This document shows positions 19,223-29,152 of a stretch of DNA of 64,000 nucleotides, one piece after another; the first letter of the stretch is position 1; every line of letters starts with the position of its first letter. The position numbers were made by a program, and so were the translations under genes. The stretch spans positions 806,001-870,000 of the forward strand of contig NZ_CP128185.1 in NCBI RefSeq assembly GCF_030316135.1, in the 5' to 3' direction. Source of the DNA: Aliiglaciecola sp. LCG003. GTDB taxonomy: Bacteria > Pseudomonadota > Gammaproteobacteria > Enterobacterales > Alteromonadaceae. The notes beneath the pieces are model-generated. The model had not been told where the DNA came from. It was given only the letters and a program-made list of their open reading frames with translations, and ran no database searches.

Positions 19223-22200
19223 CTAGAGTTCAATATCGAAGGATAAGGTCCACTTAACAACTTTTGCGACTAAGCTGGTAACTGAGATGGGTTTAGTTAC
19301 GTAATCACTCATACCTGCTTGCAGACACTTGTCCTTTTCACCTTTCATTGCGCTGGCAGTAACTGCGATTATGGGAATCAGCTTATAGGGCTCACCGGCT
19401 TTGCCTTCTCGAATAAGATTGCTGGCTTGATAACCATCTAGTATCGGCATTTGGCAGTCCATAATCACACATTGAATTGGTTGATTATCTTGCAATGATT
19501 GGATCAGTTTATGGATGGCAACTTTTCCATTTTCCGCTCGCTCAAAGGTCAAAGGTAGGTCTGACAATACACCTATTGCAACTTCAATATTGATTTCATT
19601 GTCATCAACAATTAATACTCTGGCACCGGCAACCTTAGCAATATCTTCAGCTGAGATGGTTTCAAGTTGTTCGGTTTGGGTCAAACTGCCGGGTAAGTCG
19701 TTTTGCTCTTGCCAATTTTGCTCTGAGACCTTCTGTAGAAGATGATTGAGCATGATTGGCTTGGAAATAAACACCGGAGAGATGTTTCTAAATACTCGTC
19801 TAGGCTCAGCGCTACGCTGTAAAACAACTATCTTAGCTATTTTATACTTAGCTTTTAGAAGGGACAAGCATAGATTGTCTATTTGATTGATGTGTCGGTA
19901 TTGAGCGTCAATAAAAATCAAGTCCGGCATATTACTGGGCGCGTCTTTACCGCTGGAAAGCCAGTCTTGAGTAGATGTTTCATCTACTACTAGACATCCA
20001 TTGGCTTGTAATATTTTACCCAGATTTTCTCTGACTTGGCTAAAAGGCGTTAAAATAACTGCGGTTTGATCTATCAGTTTTGGGACAGGTGTGAAAGTCG
20101 TCGTTTCAGTGACAGGCAACGCTATACTGAAGGTGAAAGTACTTCCGTGCTCTTTTTCAGATTGGAAAACGATATTGCCATTAAGCAACTCGACTAATTG
20201 TTTGCAGATCGATAATCCTAAACCAGTGCCGCCATATTTTGCCGCTACGCTGCTATCTTCCTGAGAAAATGCTTGAAATAATTTGCGCTGATTTTCCTCT
20301 GCAATGCCTATTCCCGTATCGCTGACAGAGCAATGCAATACTAGCTTTTGGTCTGCATCGACTTGAGTGCAGGCGGTAACCTTGACATATCCTTTGGATG
20401 TGAACTTAATAGCATTATTAATTAAATTCGTCAGGATCTGCGAATAGCGATGGGGATCACTAGTAATCCGTGTGCAGTGAACATCTACTAAATCTAATAT
20501 GAATTCCAAATCTTTTTCATTGGCCTTGACCGCCATACTTTCACACAATCGTTCGATAAGCACAGAGGGATTGAAGGATTGAATGTCGAGGTCCAACTTT
20601 CCTGCCTCTATTTTTGATAAGTCTAATACATCATTGATTAACACGGCTAAAGAGTTGACGCTAACTTCGGTCATGTCTAAATATTTCAATTGGCGTTTGG
20701 AGAGGGGCTCCTTTTTGATTAAATTTAAGGTACCAATAATACCGTTCAATGGGGTGCGCATTTCATGGCTAATATTTGAGATAAAGGCACTTTTAACGTG
20801 GCTTGATTTCTGTAACTCGGCGGTCCTAGCCGCGACTTTAGTCTCTAATTCTGTATTTGCTTGGCGTATTTTTTCATCCGCAAGTCTTTCATTAGTGACG
20901 TCTCTAATAATAATAGCAGCACCTTTAAATTGACGGTTATCCTCAAGAATTGGGGACATAGACAGGGCTAGGTATTTAATACTGTGGCTTGCATCTGAAA
21001 TGGTGGTTTCTGCAGACTGAGGCTCGCCTTTGGACAGCTTATCTATACGATTTCGGATATCAACATTTGGGAAAAGTGACAAATGCTCAATGGATTGACC
21101 GTGAACAAAGTCTGCTTCATAGCAAAACAAATTGCGCGCAGCCCTATTCCAGCTAGTTATATGACCATCTTTTGTCAGTCCAATTATGGCATCATTAGAC
21201 CCATCAACGATGGCGTCGGATTGAGCACGGGCTTCTGCTAATTCCTGGCTTTTGCGCATACTACGGTCAAATACTTTCAGCACGATCAGTAATATAATGG
21301 AAACAATCGACAAAAAAGCATAGACATTTTTCCGTCTTTCCATTGCTAATTGCCGTACATGGCTCTCTGGGGTCAATAAGTTGGCCAGTAAAAAACCATT
21401 TTCAATGTCTCCACTGAGCATGATTTTTTTATTATAAGAGTAGGCTTTGTGACCTGCATTGCTTTGCAATGCGACGCTGGAAAGTAAACTTTTCGGGAGT
21501 TTTTTGACTTGGTAGTAGTTGTTCCACGTTTTATCTGGCGAAAGGTCACGACTGAACAGCACTTCACTATTGGGATGGATCAAGAAAAATCCTTCACTAT
21601 CAGTCAAGATCAAAAAGGAGGGAGAAGCGGCAGTTTTATTCAATGACAGAAGTAACTCATTGACATTTACATTAACAATAATGAAGCCAAAACGGCTCAT
21701 TTGCTGATCAAAAATAGGTAGGGATAATCGTAACATTGGTCGGTATGGAAAATCGATTTTACCAAATTCTCTATTAAGCGAAATCGACGACATATAGATT
21801 TCACCATCAGAAAGCGCGGTGCTAGCGAAGTAATAATCTCGATCGCTTTTACTCTGAAGCTGGGCTTGGTGTGTTACTTTAACTCCCCCACCAGAGCGCT
21901 CTACTCTGATGAGCTCCATGCCTCGCTCATCAGCACTAACAACACGCAATTGTTCAACTTCAGAATTATTTTGAATGAAGGCGATAAAAATAGTTTCAAG
22001 TCTGTGCTTCCATTGTTCGTATGTCGTCTTGTCTTGTGGATCTATGCCCTCGTTGGCTTCAGCTCTGGGTAAGCCCGAAATCGGTGGGGTCGCATGGAGA
22101 AAGCGCAAATTGTCCCTATATTTAGCCAACTTCTGTTGAATTTGATTATTAATTTGTTCCGCACTGCCACTTAAATCAGCCTCGACTGAGGACATAACAG

Positions 22201-22333
22201 ACTGGTTTAATTGGGTTTCAAATAGGAAGACGGTGACTGAAAAAATTAAAGCAATTATCAGCAGAGCAGTGCTAAATAGATGGCGGCCATTGCCTAAATA
22301 TTTTTTAAAGTTTAATAGTGAATTCAACGACAC
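19223..22333 (-). CDS. Hybrid sensor histidine kinase (extracytoplasmic sensor, PAS, HisKA, HATPase, REC)
   Basis: TM1 at about 17-38 and TM2 near 340 flank a periplasmic sensor of about 300 residues resembling double-Cache domains. A PAS domain (about 365-480), HisKA with FISNISHEMRTPLNG (phospho-His near 523) and HATPase_c with NLINNAIKFT and GGTGLGLSIC follow. Then comes a degenerate receiver (about 760-870, DLIFIDAQYRH) and a C-terminal intact receiver (RVLIVDDNEINIEV; phospho-acceptor in VIMDCQMPILDGY near 959; conserved Lys in YVTKPIS). This is a BarA/GacS-like layout. It starts with GTG at 22333. No cognate regulator is adjacent. It is divergent from the STAND regulator at 22726. The signal is unknown. 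Confidence 0.92.
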   Translation of the reverse strand: MSLNSLLNFKKYLGNGRHLFSTALLIIALIFSVTVFLFETQLNQSVMSSVEADLSGSAEQINNQIQQKLAKYRDNLRFLHATPPISGLPRAEANEGIDPQDKTTYEQWKHRLETIFIAFIQNNSEVEQLRVVSADERGMELIRVERSGGGVKVTHQAQLQSKSDRDYYFASTALSDGEIYMSSISLNREFGKIDFPYRPMLRLSLPIFDQQMSRFGFIIVNVNVNELLLSLNKTAASPSFLILTDSEGFFLIHPNSEVLFSRDLSPDKTWNNYYQVKKLPKSLLSSVALQSNAGHKAYSYNKKIMLSGDIENGFLLANLLTPESHVRQLAMERRKNVYAFLSIVSIILLIVLKVFDRSMRKSQELAEARAQSDAIVDGSNDAIIGLTKDGHITSWNRAARNLFCYEADFVHGQSIEHLSLFPNVDIRNRIDKLSKGEPQSAETTISDASHSIKYLALSMSPILEDNRQFKGAAIIIRDVTNERLADEKIRQANTELETKVAARTAELQKSSHVKSAFISNISHEMRTPLNGIIGTLNLIKKEPLSKRQLKYLDMTEVSVNSLAVLINDVLDLSKIEAGKLDLDIQSFNPSVLIERLCESMAVKANEKDLEFILDLVDVHCTRITSDPHRYSQILTNLINNAIKFTSKGYVKVTACTQVDADQKLVLHCSVSDTGIGIAEENQRKLFQAFSQEDSSVAAKYGGTGLGLSICKQLVELLNGNIVFQSEKEHGSTFTFSIALPVTETTTFTPVPKLIDQTAVILTPFSQVRENLGKILQANGCLVVDETSTQDWLSSGKDAPSNMPDLIFIDAQYRHINQIDNLCLSLLKAKYKIAKIVVLQRSAEPRRVFRNISPVFISKPIMLNHLLQKVSEQNWQEQNDLPGSLTQTEQLETISAEDIAKVAGARVLIVDDNEINIEVAIGVLSDLPLTFERAENGKVAIHKLIQSLQDNQPIQCVIMDCQMPILDGYQASNLIREGKAGEPYKLIPIIAVTASAMKGEKDKCLQAGMSDYVTKPISVTSLVAKVVKWTLSFDIEL

Positions 22334-22725
22334 CTAACCATTTCTCCGCACTGCTCACTCACAACAGAGCAGTTGTGGTGAATTTACTGACCTTTAAGGT
22401 ATACCACATATTCTGGTTTTTCGCTCAAATCAGTAGTGGATGATGGCTAAGGTGATATTCATTTATCAGCTAGTGGCAAAGTTTGAGCAATTTGGTCATT
22501 ATCAGCTTTTAAGTATAGTTAAAAGGTTAACTTGGCCCCTTTAGCCGGCCGTATTTTTGAAGAAATTGATTTTTGGTGTGTAAAATTATCCAATTTAGAT
22601 TTTTATCTGTTTGATAACGCTCATTTAATGATAACTAGCTGAATATTCAGTATAGTGTTTTGAGTCGCGTCTTTTGATGCATAGAGTTGGTGAGCAAACT
22701 AGACATAGGCTGAGATGAGCAGTTA
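22334..22725. other. Divergent intergenic region (392 bp)
   Basis: Lies between the minus-strand hybrid kinase and the plus-strand STAND regulator, so it should hold both promoters. A short inverted repeat CACAAC (22360-22365) / GTTGTG (22372-22377) lies just before the kinase GTG. I see no clear operator or RNA gene. Confidence 0.6.
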
Positions 22726-25700
22726 GTGGATATCAATCAATTTTTTTTGGGTGACTGGCAAGTCTCTCCTGCAAGTAACAGTCTGCGTTTAGGCAAAACC
22801 GTTAATGTGGTTGAGCCTAAAGCGATGGATGTATTGTTACTGCTTTGTCAGAATTCTGGCCAAGTGCTAAGCGCTGATCAAATTGTGAATCAATGTTGGG
22901 GGAGTAGTGAAATGGGTGACAACCCGATTCACAAAGCTATTAACCAACTACGCAAAGCGCTAGGCGATAGCGCGGCAAACTCCATTTATATAGAAACAAT
23001 TCGTAAACGCGGTTATCGGGTCATTGCTGAGGTTGTGTTTCCCCATGATGACCAAAGTCGAGCCGAAAAAAGTAGCTGGCAGGGTAGCTCTCCTTTTATG
23101 GGCTTGAACGCTTATGAGCCTGGCGACTCTGCAATATTTTTTGGCCGCCAAGTACAAATCAATCATTTACTCACTCGTTTAACAGAACAGCTAGCGCGCA
23201 ATCGTACTTTTAGTCTTATTCTTGGTCCTAGTGGTTCGGGTAAGTCTTCACTAGTTAACGCCGGCGTTCTGCCGCGTCTGTTCAGTGACAAAGGCGTCAA
23301 TGGTATTGGGGTGCTTAGCTATGCCAGTATTGATTTCGCAAACATCAATAAAGGTCGACTCTGGATAGATATAGCCAGCTCATTATTGGATTGGGACGTG
23401 GGTGACGTGCCTGTTTTTGATGGAATGAGTGCCGATAACATCGCACAAACATTACAAAGTGATCCTCAATCGATAGCAACTCAATGTCTCAATGCCATAG
23501 AAAATTCAGTCTTGGCAAATAGATATGTTTACCCACGTTTGTTTTTATTCATCGACCGCTTGGAAGTGTTGATATCTTCACCATTGTTTGAGCCTGGCGA
23601 ACGTCAATCGTTATTGAATGCCATTGAACACTTAGCAGTGAGCGGTGCGGTGATTGTTTTCAGTGCCTGTCGAAATGATTTCTACCCATTAGTGGTAACT
23701 TATCCCGCTTTGATGGCAGGTAAAGAGCAGGGTGCCCATTTTGATTTAACTGCGCCATCTACGGCTGAGTTAAGCCAAATGATCCGTTTGCCGGCCATTG
23801 CAGCAAATCTGCAGTGGTCAAAAGATCCACAAAGTGGCATGCAATTGGATGAATTGCTTGTTATTGAAGCGGCTAATCATCCTGATTCACTACCTTTATT
23901 ACAATACACTTTACAAGAGTTGTATCTGCAACGCAGCGGCGATGAAGAGTTGCTGGTTGAAGTCTATCAAGACTTGGGAGGGATCGAAGGCGCGATAGGT
24001 AAAAAAGCGGAAGAGGTATTCGCCAGTTTCCAGCAAGATAATCAAGCCGAATTGGAATATGTTTTGTCTTTGTTAGTTACCCTTAGCCAAGATGGCGAAA
24101 ACCTTACAAGCCGAGCCGCTCGCTGGTCACAACTTGAGAATGAGCAGCAGACAAATTTCGTACAAGCCATGGTAGATCATCGATTATTTGTCTCTCATTT
24201 ACGTAATGCAGAGCCCTGTTTCAGTGTTGCGCATGAGGCACTATTGCGGCGCTGGTCTAGAGTGAAAGATTGGATTGGCAAACACAAAGAAAGTTTAGCG
24301 GTAAAAAGTCGCTTAACCGAGCAAGCCCAACGCTGGTTAGCTGAAAACAATAGCCCCGCTTACTTGCTCAGTGACGGTAAACCGCTCCAAGAAGCATTGT
24401 TACTAAAGCAAAGTAGCGAATTGATGTTGCAAGCTGATGAACTCGCGCTAATTGACGCGTCACAGTCTGTAGTTAAGCACAAGCGCTGGTTTAAACGTAG
24501 CGTGGTCCTGTTGCTTTGCATCCTAACTCTAGTCTCTATTTTTATGAGTTTCCGCAGTCAGCAAGCCGAGCAGCTCGCTCAACAAAAACGCGCAGAGGCT
24601 GAAAGTCTCTTGGGTTTTATGGTTGGTGAATTTGCCGACAAACTCCGCAGTGTAAAGCGGATGGACTTACTGGATGGAATTAGTAATAAAGCGATTGAAT
24701 ACTTTAGCCTCGATGAACCTATTGAGGGTAAAGGATTTCAGGCTCTTTTGGGTTCTCAAACCACCAACCTTAACAGCCATTTTCAACATGCTCAAACCCT
24801 GCATGCCATGGCGGAGGTGGCATATTCCAGACATAAATATGATGAAGCCAAACAGGGATTTCAGGCCGCTAAGCAGCGTTTGGAACAATTACTGCTGCAA
24901 AAACCTGAGGATTTAGAATTACTTAAAATGCTTGGAGCCAATGCATTTTGGTTGGGTCAAATTGATTATGATGACGATAAGTTTATCTCAGCCCAAACAT
25001 CGTTTCAGCAATATTTGACGTATAGCCAACAAATGGTGGAACTTGCCCCAGGGGATTTGGACAGCCTTCAAGAGCTTTCTTTTGCACATAATAGTCTAGG
25101 CTCACTGGCTATATCACAACGACAATATAATGAGGCTAAACAAGCATTTTCCCTATCTCTTGAGTTGAAAACCAAAGTACTAGGCCAAAACCCCGATGAC
25201 TTGACCCTGATAGCAGATAAAGCGGAAGCCCTATCTTGGCTAGCTAAAACATCTGAACATTTAGGTAAGCTCAATGAGGCCTTGGAATATTATTATCAAG
25301 GACAAAGAGAACTTGAGAGGGCGCTGCAATCGAGTGAAAATGATGCCTACGCTATTGAAAGTCTTATTTATATTCATTCCCACCAAACCAAAATTTTGCA
25401 ATATTTAGGTAAAAATACGCTAGCTTATGAACATAATTTATCTTCCCTTGGCTTGGTCAATAATTTATTGCAACAAGACCCAGAAAATAAATTCTGGCAG
25501 CAAGATAAGTTATTGGTTCAGTTGTCACAGTTACTCTTGGCTGAAAAGATGCAAAGCGAGGGTGAGTTGAATTCAACAGTTGATACGGCAGCACTTGCTG
25601 CCTATATCGAATCGCAAGTTACCGAGTTACCCACATTACGATTAGACTTAGCTGAATTTTATCAGAGCCGACAGCATTGGCAGAAAAGTGAAAACATTTT

Positions 25701-26004
25701 GCAAGGCATAAAATTGCAGCTAGCCAATGGTCCTGCTGGCGCACAAAACCCACAGGTTTTGCCCAAATTAGAGATGTTATTTGCTCGGCAAAGATGGGCA
25801 GCCCAAGACCTTAGTACTATGCATCAACATTGCATGGCGGCGATTAAGCAGCTCCAACCAATTGTTGATAAGAGTCTCGAGGCGCAATTTAATCTACTTT
25901 ATTTGCAAGCGCATCAATGTAGACAGGAAGAATTTAAAATTTCCAAATTGATACAAAATCTACAAAACATGAACCTTTATATACCAGCTAACTTTTTTCC
26001 TTAA
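22726..26004 (+). CDS. Winged-helix / STAND NTPase / TPR transmembrane regulator
   Basis: Four parts are visible. (1) An OmpR/CadC-type winged helix at about 5-105 (AMDVLLLLCQNSGQVLSADQIV ... YIETIRKRGYRVIAEV). (2) A STAND-type NTPase resembling nSTAND1 at about 120-550, with Walker A GPSGSGKSS at 167-175, an LFLFIDRLEVL Walker-B-like segment, and a winged-helix end CFSVAHEALLRRW. (3) A single TM segment at about 590-607. (4) A C-terminal part of about 480 residues with TPR-like repeats, presumably periplasmic. It uses GTG as start. This resembles CadC/ToxR-like membrane-bound regulators that use a large signal-sensing ATPase. A small gene of unknown function follows 18 bp later. Targets are unknown. 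Confidence 0.88.
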   Translation: MDINQFFLGDWQVSPASNSLRLGKTVNVVEPKAMDVLLLLCQNSGQVLSADQIVNQCWGSSEMGDNPIHKAINQLRKALGDSAANSIYIETIRKRGYRVIAEVVFPHDDQSRAEKSSWQGSSPFMGLNAYEPGDSAIFFGRQVQINHLLTRLTEQLARNRTFSLILGPSGSGKSSLVNAGVLPRLFSDKGVNGIGVLSYASIDFANINKGRLWIDIASSLLDWDVGDVPVFDGMSADNIAQTLQSDPQSIATQCLNAIENSVLANRYVYPRLFLFIDRLEVLISSPLFEPGERQSLLNAIEHLAVSGAVIVFSACRNDFYPLVVTYPALMAGKEQGAHFDLTAPSTAELSQMIRLPAIAANLQWSKDPQSGMQLDELLVIEAANHPDSLPLLQYTLQELYLQRSGDEELLVEVYQDLGGIEGAIGKKAEEVFASFQQDNQAELEYVLSLLVTLSQDGENLTSRAARWSQLENEQQTNFVQAMVDHRLFVSHLRNAEPCFSVAHEALLRRWSRVKDWIGKHKESLAVKSRLTEQAQRWLAENNSPAYLLSDGKPLQEALLLKQSSELMLQADELALIDASQSVVKHKRWFKRSVVLLLCILTLVSIFMSFRSQQAEQLAQQKRAEAESLLGFMVGEFADKLRSVKRMDLLDGISNKAIEYFSLDEPIEGKGFQALLGSQTTNLNSHFQHAQTLHAMAEVAYSRHKYDEAKQGFQAAKQRLEQLLLQKPEDLELLKMLGANAFWLGQIDYDDDKFISAQTSFQQYLTYSQQMVELAPGDLDSLQELSFAHNSLGSLAISQRQYNEAKQAFSLSLELKTKVLGQNPDDLTLIADKAEALSWLAKTSEHLGKLNEALEYYYQGQRELERALQSSENDAYAIESLIYIHSHQTKILQYLGKNTLAYEHNLSSLGLVNNLLQQDPENKFWQQDKLLVQLSQLLLAEKMQSEGELNSTVDTAALAAYIESQVTELPTLRLDLAEFYQSRQHWQKSENILQGIKLQLANGPAGAQNPQVLPKLEMLFARQRWAAQDLSTMHQHCMAAIKQLQPIVDKSLEAQFNLLYLQAHQCRQEEFKISKLIQNLQNMNLYIPANFFP

Positions 26005-26022
26005 CCTATAAGAGTTGATAAA

Positions 26023-26397
26023 ATGACCACAGACAGCAGAGTTCCACAGTTTAATTTTGGTGTTTCCGTTGATATCTCCACAAATACTTGGGTGATTTAT
26101 GACGAAAATGACACGCCCACGACTAAGCCAGTCACGGTAACAGTCGACAACACACAAATCATTTATACTTTACGACCTAATACTGAGTCTTTGATATTTG
26201 TTGATCCTAGCATCAAACATGGTCCAACCAACGACCTGAGTTATGGAATATCCCCTAACAACCAAGTCCTGACAGTGGTAGATTCTGATGCAGATTCAGG
26301 AGACATAGATCTGTACTTGGTAGTCGCGACTTCAAGTGATCCAACTAAGCATTACACTAGTCCTGATCCACAAATAAAGAATCGTCCTACAGAATAA
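26023..26397 (+). CDS. Small conserved-type hypothetical protein, partner of the STAND regulator
   Basis: 124 residues, no signal peptide or TM segment, acidic, rich in Thr/Asp/Asn and predicted mostly beta (VTVTVDNTQIIYTLRPNTESLIFVD). It starts 18 bp after the STAND regulator stop, with a weak GAG-type Shine-Dalgarno (AAGAGTTGATAAA), so it is likely co-transcribed. It may belong to the small DP-EP family of marine gammaproteobacteria, judged only from overall look and a PDPQ motif near the C-terminus; this is a weak guess. Function is not known. Confidence 0.65.
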   Translation: MTTDSRVPQFNFGVSVDISTNTWVIYDENDTPTTKPVTVTVDNTQIIYTLRPNTESLIFVDPSIKHGPTNDLSYGISPNNQVLTVVDSDADSGDIDLYLVVATSSDPTKHYTSPDPQIKNRPTE

Positions 26398-26724
26398 TTT
26401 AATAAATTCATTCGCCACTAACTTGGTTCTAAGTAATTCATCCTCGTTGAGTCTACATTTCAAAGGGGATGTGTTCGAGATTCCAGTTTATTTGTTCAGG
26501 CAAGTAATCGTTATCCGCATTCATCTCCACTTTTCACTTCCCAAGCGTTACCCGCACGAGAATTTTTCAGCCCCTCCTGTAAATAAATATTGCATTAAAT
26601 TCAATTAATACAATAACTTATAATTAGAAGGTTACCGGAAGGTTAAACCCGTAATATTTATTTAGACTTTCTACCATCAGAGCAAATCAACTACACAATT
26701 TTGTATAGGTAGCAGGTCTAAAAT
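26398..26724. other. Intergenic region (327 bp), no feature recognised
   Basis: Lies between the small hypothetical gene and the GGDEF protein. It becomes AT-rich after about 26580, consistent with a promoter for the downstream gene. A 61-codon frame at 26423 has no family resemblance or good ribosome site. No terminator hairpin was found. Confidence 0.5.
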
Positions 26725-27789
26725 ATGTTTAACGCAAAAATAAATTCAGATAATGACTGGGTAACAACACAGAGTTTTCAGACTAACTCTAACTTTGACC
26801 GTTATAATATGGCAGATAATTCTGGTGCGGTTAATTTAGATATGATTGGAGCATCTGTTTCATCTTGCTCAAATTCATCGGTCGAGAATGAAAGCAATCA
26901 AGCGCTATCCACCATGATAAATTGCATTGGGGAAGGTATCTTCATTACGGACTTCAATGGAGTGGTAGTCATGATTAATCCGGCAGCGGCAAAACTATTC
27001 GGTGAAAGTCGTGAGGCATTGATTGGCCAATCGATATTAAGTTTTATGCCTGACCGTCAAGTACGTGAATATATGTCTTTACTTGATTCAGCCAAACGGG
27101 AAGAAGATATTGCATTCAATCATGGTCCCAAAGAGCTAACCTTATGCAGAAAAGACAACAGTATGGTGGACACTGACTTATCGTTATCCAGTCTTCCAGA
27201 TATGTTTTGTGATACACAGCGTTTAATTATCGGTATTATTCATGACTTAACTAGTCACAAAGCAGAATTTGGCAAATTGAAACGACTAGCTCGGGTCGAT
27301 TATCTGACTGGGCTAGCCAATCGCCACGGTTTTGAAGAGTCTTTGAATACAGATTGGCAGAACTCAATACAAGAAGACTTGCCCTTGAGTTTAATGATCA
27401 TCGACGTAGATTTCTTTAAACAGTTCAACGATGAGCACGGGCACATTATTGGTGACAAGTGTCTGCAAAAAATCGCTCAGGTGATTGAGGCTTGCCTACC
27501 GTCACGAGAATGCCTAGCAGCTCGCTACGGTGGTGAAGAATTTGCAGTGGTGTTGCCTCGTTGTCAAAGTCAGGTGGCGCAATTGGTAGGAATACGGATA
27601 AAGCGTCAAATCCAAGAGTTATGTTTCCTAGATCTTGGTTTGAAAGATGAGGCTAGCGTAACCGTAAGTTTAGGCATTGCAACCCAGCAAAGGGGACTTT
27701 ATAGTAACACTGAAGGACTATTGAGTGCGGCAGACACCGCATTATATCGGGCCAAAGCGAATGGCCGTAATCGTATTTGTACTATCTAG
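26725..27789 (+). CDS. PAS-GGDEF diguanylate cyclase
   Basis: Makes cyclic di-GMP from two GTP. Residues about 65-185 form a PAS domain (NCIGEGIFITDFNGVVVMINPAAAKLFGES). The C-terminal ~170 residues are GGDEF, starting at DYLTGLANRHGFEE, with the active-site signature GGEEF at 269-273 and the metal-binding DVDFFKQFND segment. The allosteric I-site (RxxD five residues before the signature) reads SREC, so product inhibition is probably absent. No TM segment is visible, so it is cytosolic. The ATG at 26725 has AGGT upstream. Confidence 0.92.
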   Translation: MFNAKINSDNDWVTTQSFQTNSNFDRYNMADNSGAVNLDMIGASVSSCSNSSVENESNQALSTMINCIGEGIFITDFNGVVVMINPAAAKLFGESREALIGQSILSFMPDRQVREYMSLLDSAKREEDIAFNHGPKELTLCRKDNSMVDTDLSLSSLPDMFCDTQRLIIGIIHDLTSHKAEFGKLKRLARVDYLTGLANRHGFEESLNTDWQNSIQEDLPLSLMIIDVDFFKQFNDEHGHIIGDKCLQKIAQVIEACLPSRECLAARYGGEEFAVVLPRCQSQVAQLVGIRIKRQIQELCFLDLGLKDEASVTVSLGIATQQRGLYSNTEGLLSAADTALYRAKANGRNRICTI

Positions 27790-27888
27790 CGGCCCTATAG
27801 TCTGGACTTATAACCGCAGGGACGTGAACAACACTGATTTAGTCTAGGATATTACTTATGAGTAATTGCATATTTGAGGCTGTTCTGT

Positions 27889-28095
27889 ATGGATGATTCG
27901 TCCCTTATGGTATGGAGTGTGCTGTTTAGCGGCATTGGGATCGGCTTTTTCCTTTACGGCAAAAAGCAAAAAGCCGCGGTGCCTCTACTAACCGGAATTG
28001 CTTTGTGCGTATTTCCTTATTTCGTGCCCAGTGTCACTGTGTTACTTTTAGTTGGGCTGGTATTAATAGCGATACCCTACTTCTTCAGGTATTAA
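27889..28095 (+). CDS. Small membrane protein, function unknown
   Basis: 68 residues starting MDDSSLMVW at 27889, chosen over the upstream in-frame ATG at 27874 because GAGG lies ten bases before it. Two to three closely spaced hydrophobic segments are separated by a YGKKQKAAVP basic turn. Similar tiny proteins are widespread in Alteromonadales and Shewanella, sometimes labelled amino-acid transport protein without evidence. I assign no function. It is convergent with the LLM oxidoreductase gene. Confidence 0.7.
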   Translation: MDDSSLMVWSVLFSGIGIGFFLYGKKQKAAVPLLTGIALCVFPYFVPSVTVLLLVGLVLIAIPYFFRY

Positions 28096-28156
28096 CTGCT
28101 CAATAGTCTTCATGTTTAAAAACCGATAATGCTGTGCTTCGCATCTCAACTTCGAA

Positions 28157-29152
28157 TTAGTTTGATTGCAACGATCCTATGTCAGCCATTTGTTCCACAG
28201 TGTTTAGCCGTGCAGCCATATTGTGAACTGGGACAGACACGATTAGCTCATCAATCTGAGTTGCTTCGATAAAGCGCTGTAGCTTTGCTTCAACAGTCGG
28301 TTTGCTGCCTACTAGAGCATATTGCAGAGTGTGTTCTACCATAGCTTGCTCAGATGCGCTCCAGTATGGGGACATATCATCTACCGGTCGGGCAAACGGC
28401 TTGTTCAAACCTCGACGCATGTTAACAAACTGCTGCTGCACAGAGGTAAACAGAAATTTAGCTTCTTCATCAGTGTCAGCTACTACCGCCATTACACCTG
28501 CCATGACATAAGGTGTCTGCAACTGTTCCGATGGGCGAAAATGTTCTCTATACAAATTTATCGCCGTAATTAACTGATCTGGCGCGAAATGGGAGGCAAA
28601 GCTGTAAGGTAAGCCTAACTGAGCGGCTAGCTGCGCACTGTATAGACTTGAACCCAACAACCACAGTGGTATATGGGTGTCTATGCCCGGAATCGCAATG
28701 ATACTTTGCCCGGCTTGTCGGGTACCCAAGTAGCGTTGAAGTTGCTGTATTGCTGCAGGGTAGTCTTCTACCGCAGCATTTAAGTCACGATTCAATGCCC
28801 TTGCTGTCGCCATATCAGTGCCAGGCGCGCGGCCTAATCCCAAATCCACACGTTCAGGAAATAGCGCTGCTAAGGTTCCGAATTGCTCCGCTACAATTAA
28901 AGGCGAATGATTCGGCAGCATTATGCCACCCGAACCAATGCGAATAGTAGAGGTCGCAGCACCGATATGCGCTAGTACCACCGCTGTTGCGGAGCTGGCG
29001 ACGCCTTGCATGCCATGATGTTCAGCCAGCCAAACTCGCCTATAGCCGCAATTTTCGGCAGTAATGGCCAAGTGCTTGCTGTTTTCCAATGCTTGGGAAA
29101 TGGACGAACCTTCGGTAATGGGAGCAAGATCAAGAATCGAAAAAGGTGTCAT
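28157..29152 (-). CDS. LLM-class flavin-dependent oxidoreductase (luciferase-like monooxygenase)
   Basis: Bacterial-luciferase-fold TIM-barrel enzyme using reduced FMN or F420-like flavin. 331 residues, full length for the MsnO8/YhbW group. Diagnostic segments are SILDLAPITEGSS at the N-terminus, RRVWLAEHHGMQGVASSA, IRIGSGGIMLPNHSPLIVAEQFGTLA and RVDLGLGRAPGTD. It is a stand-alone gene with no flavin reductase nearby, and the substrate is unknown. Confidence 0.92.
   Translation of the reverse strand: MTPFSILDLAPITEGSSISQALENSKHLAITAENCGYRRVWLAEHHGMQGVASSATAVVLAHIGAATSTIRIGSGGIMLPNHSPLIVAEQFGTLAALFPERVDLGLGRAPGTDMATARALNRDLNAAVEDYPAAIQQLQRYLGTRQAGQSIIAIPGIDTHIPLWLLGSSLYSAQLAAQLGLPYSFASHFAPDQLITAINLYREHFRPSEQLQTPYVMAGVMAVVADTDEEAKFLFTSVQQQFVNMRRGLNKPFARPVDDMSPYWSASEQAMVEHTLQYALVGSKPTVEAKLQRFIEATQIDELIVSVPVHNMAARLNTVEQMADIGSLQSN

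Noticed and set aside
26423-26608. 61-codon plus-strand frame between the small hypothetical and GGDEF genes
   Set aside because: No ribosome site, no recognisable family, odd composition; treated as intergenic.
27800-27812. Single CTGGACTTAT resembling a MocR half-site downstream of the GGDEF gene
   Set aside because: No second CTGG at 23 bp and no link to the catabolic island; probably chance.
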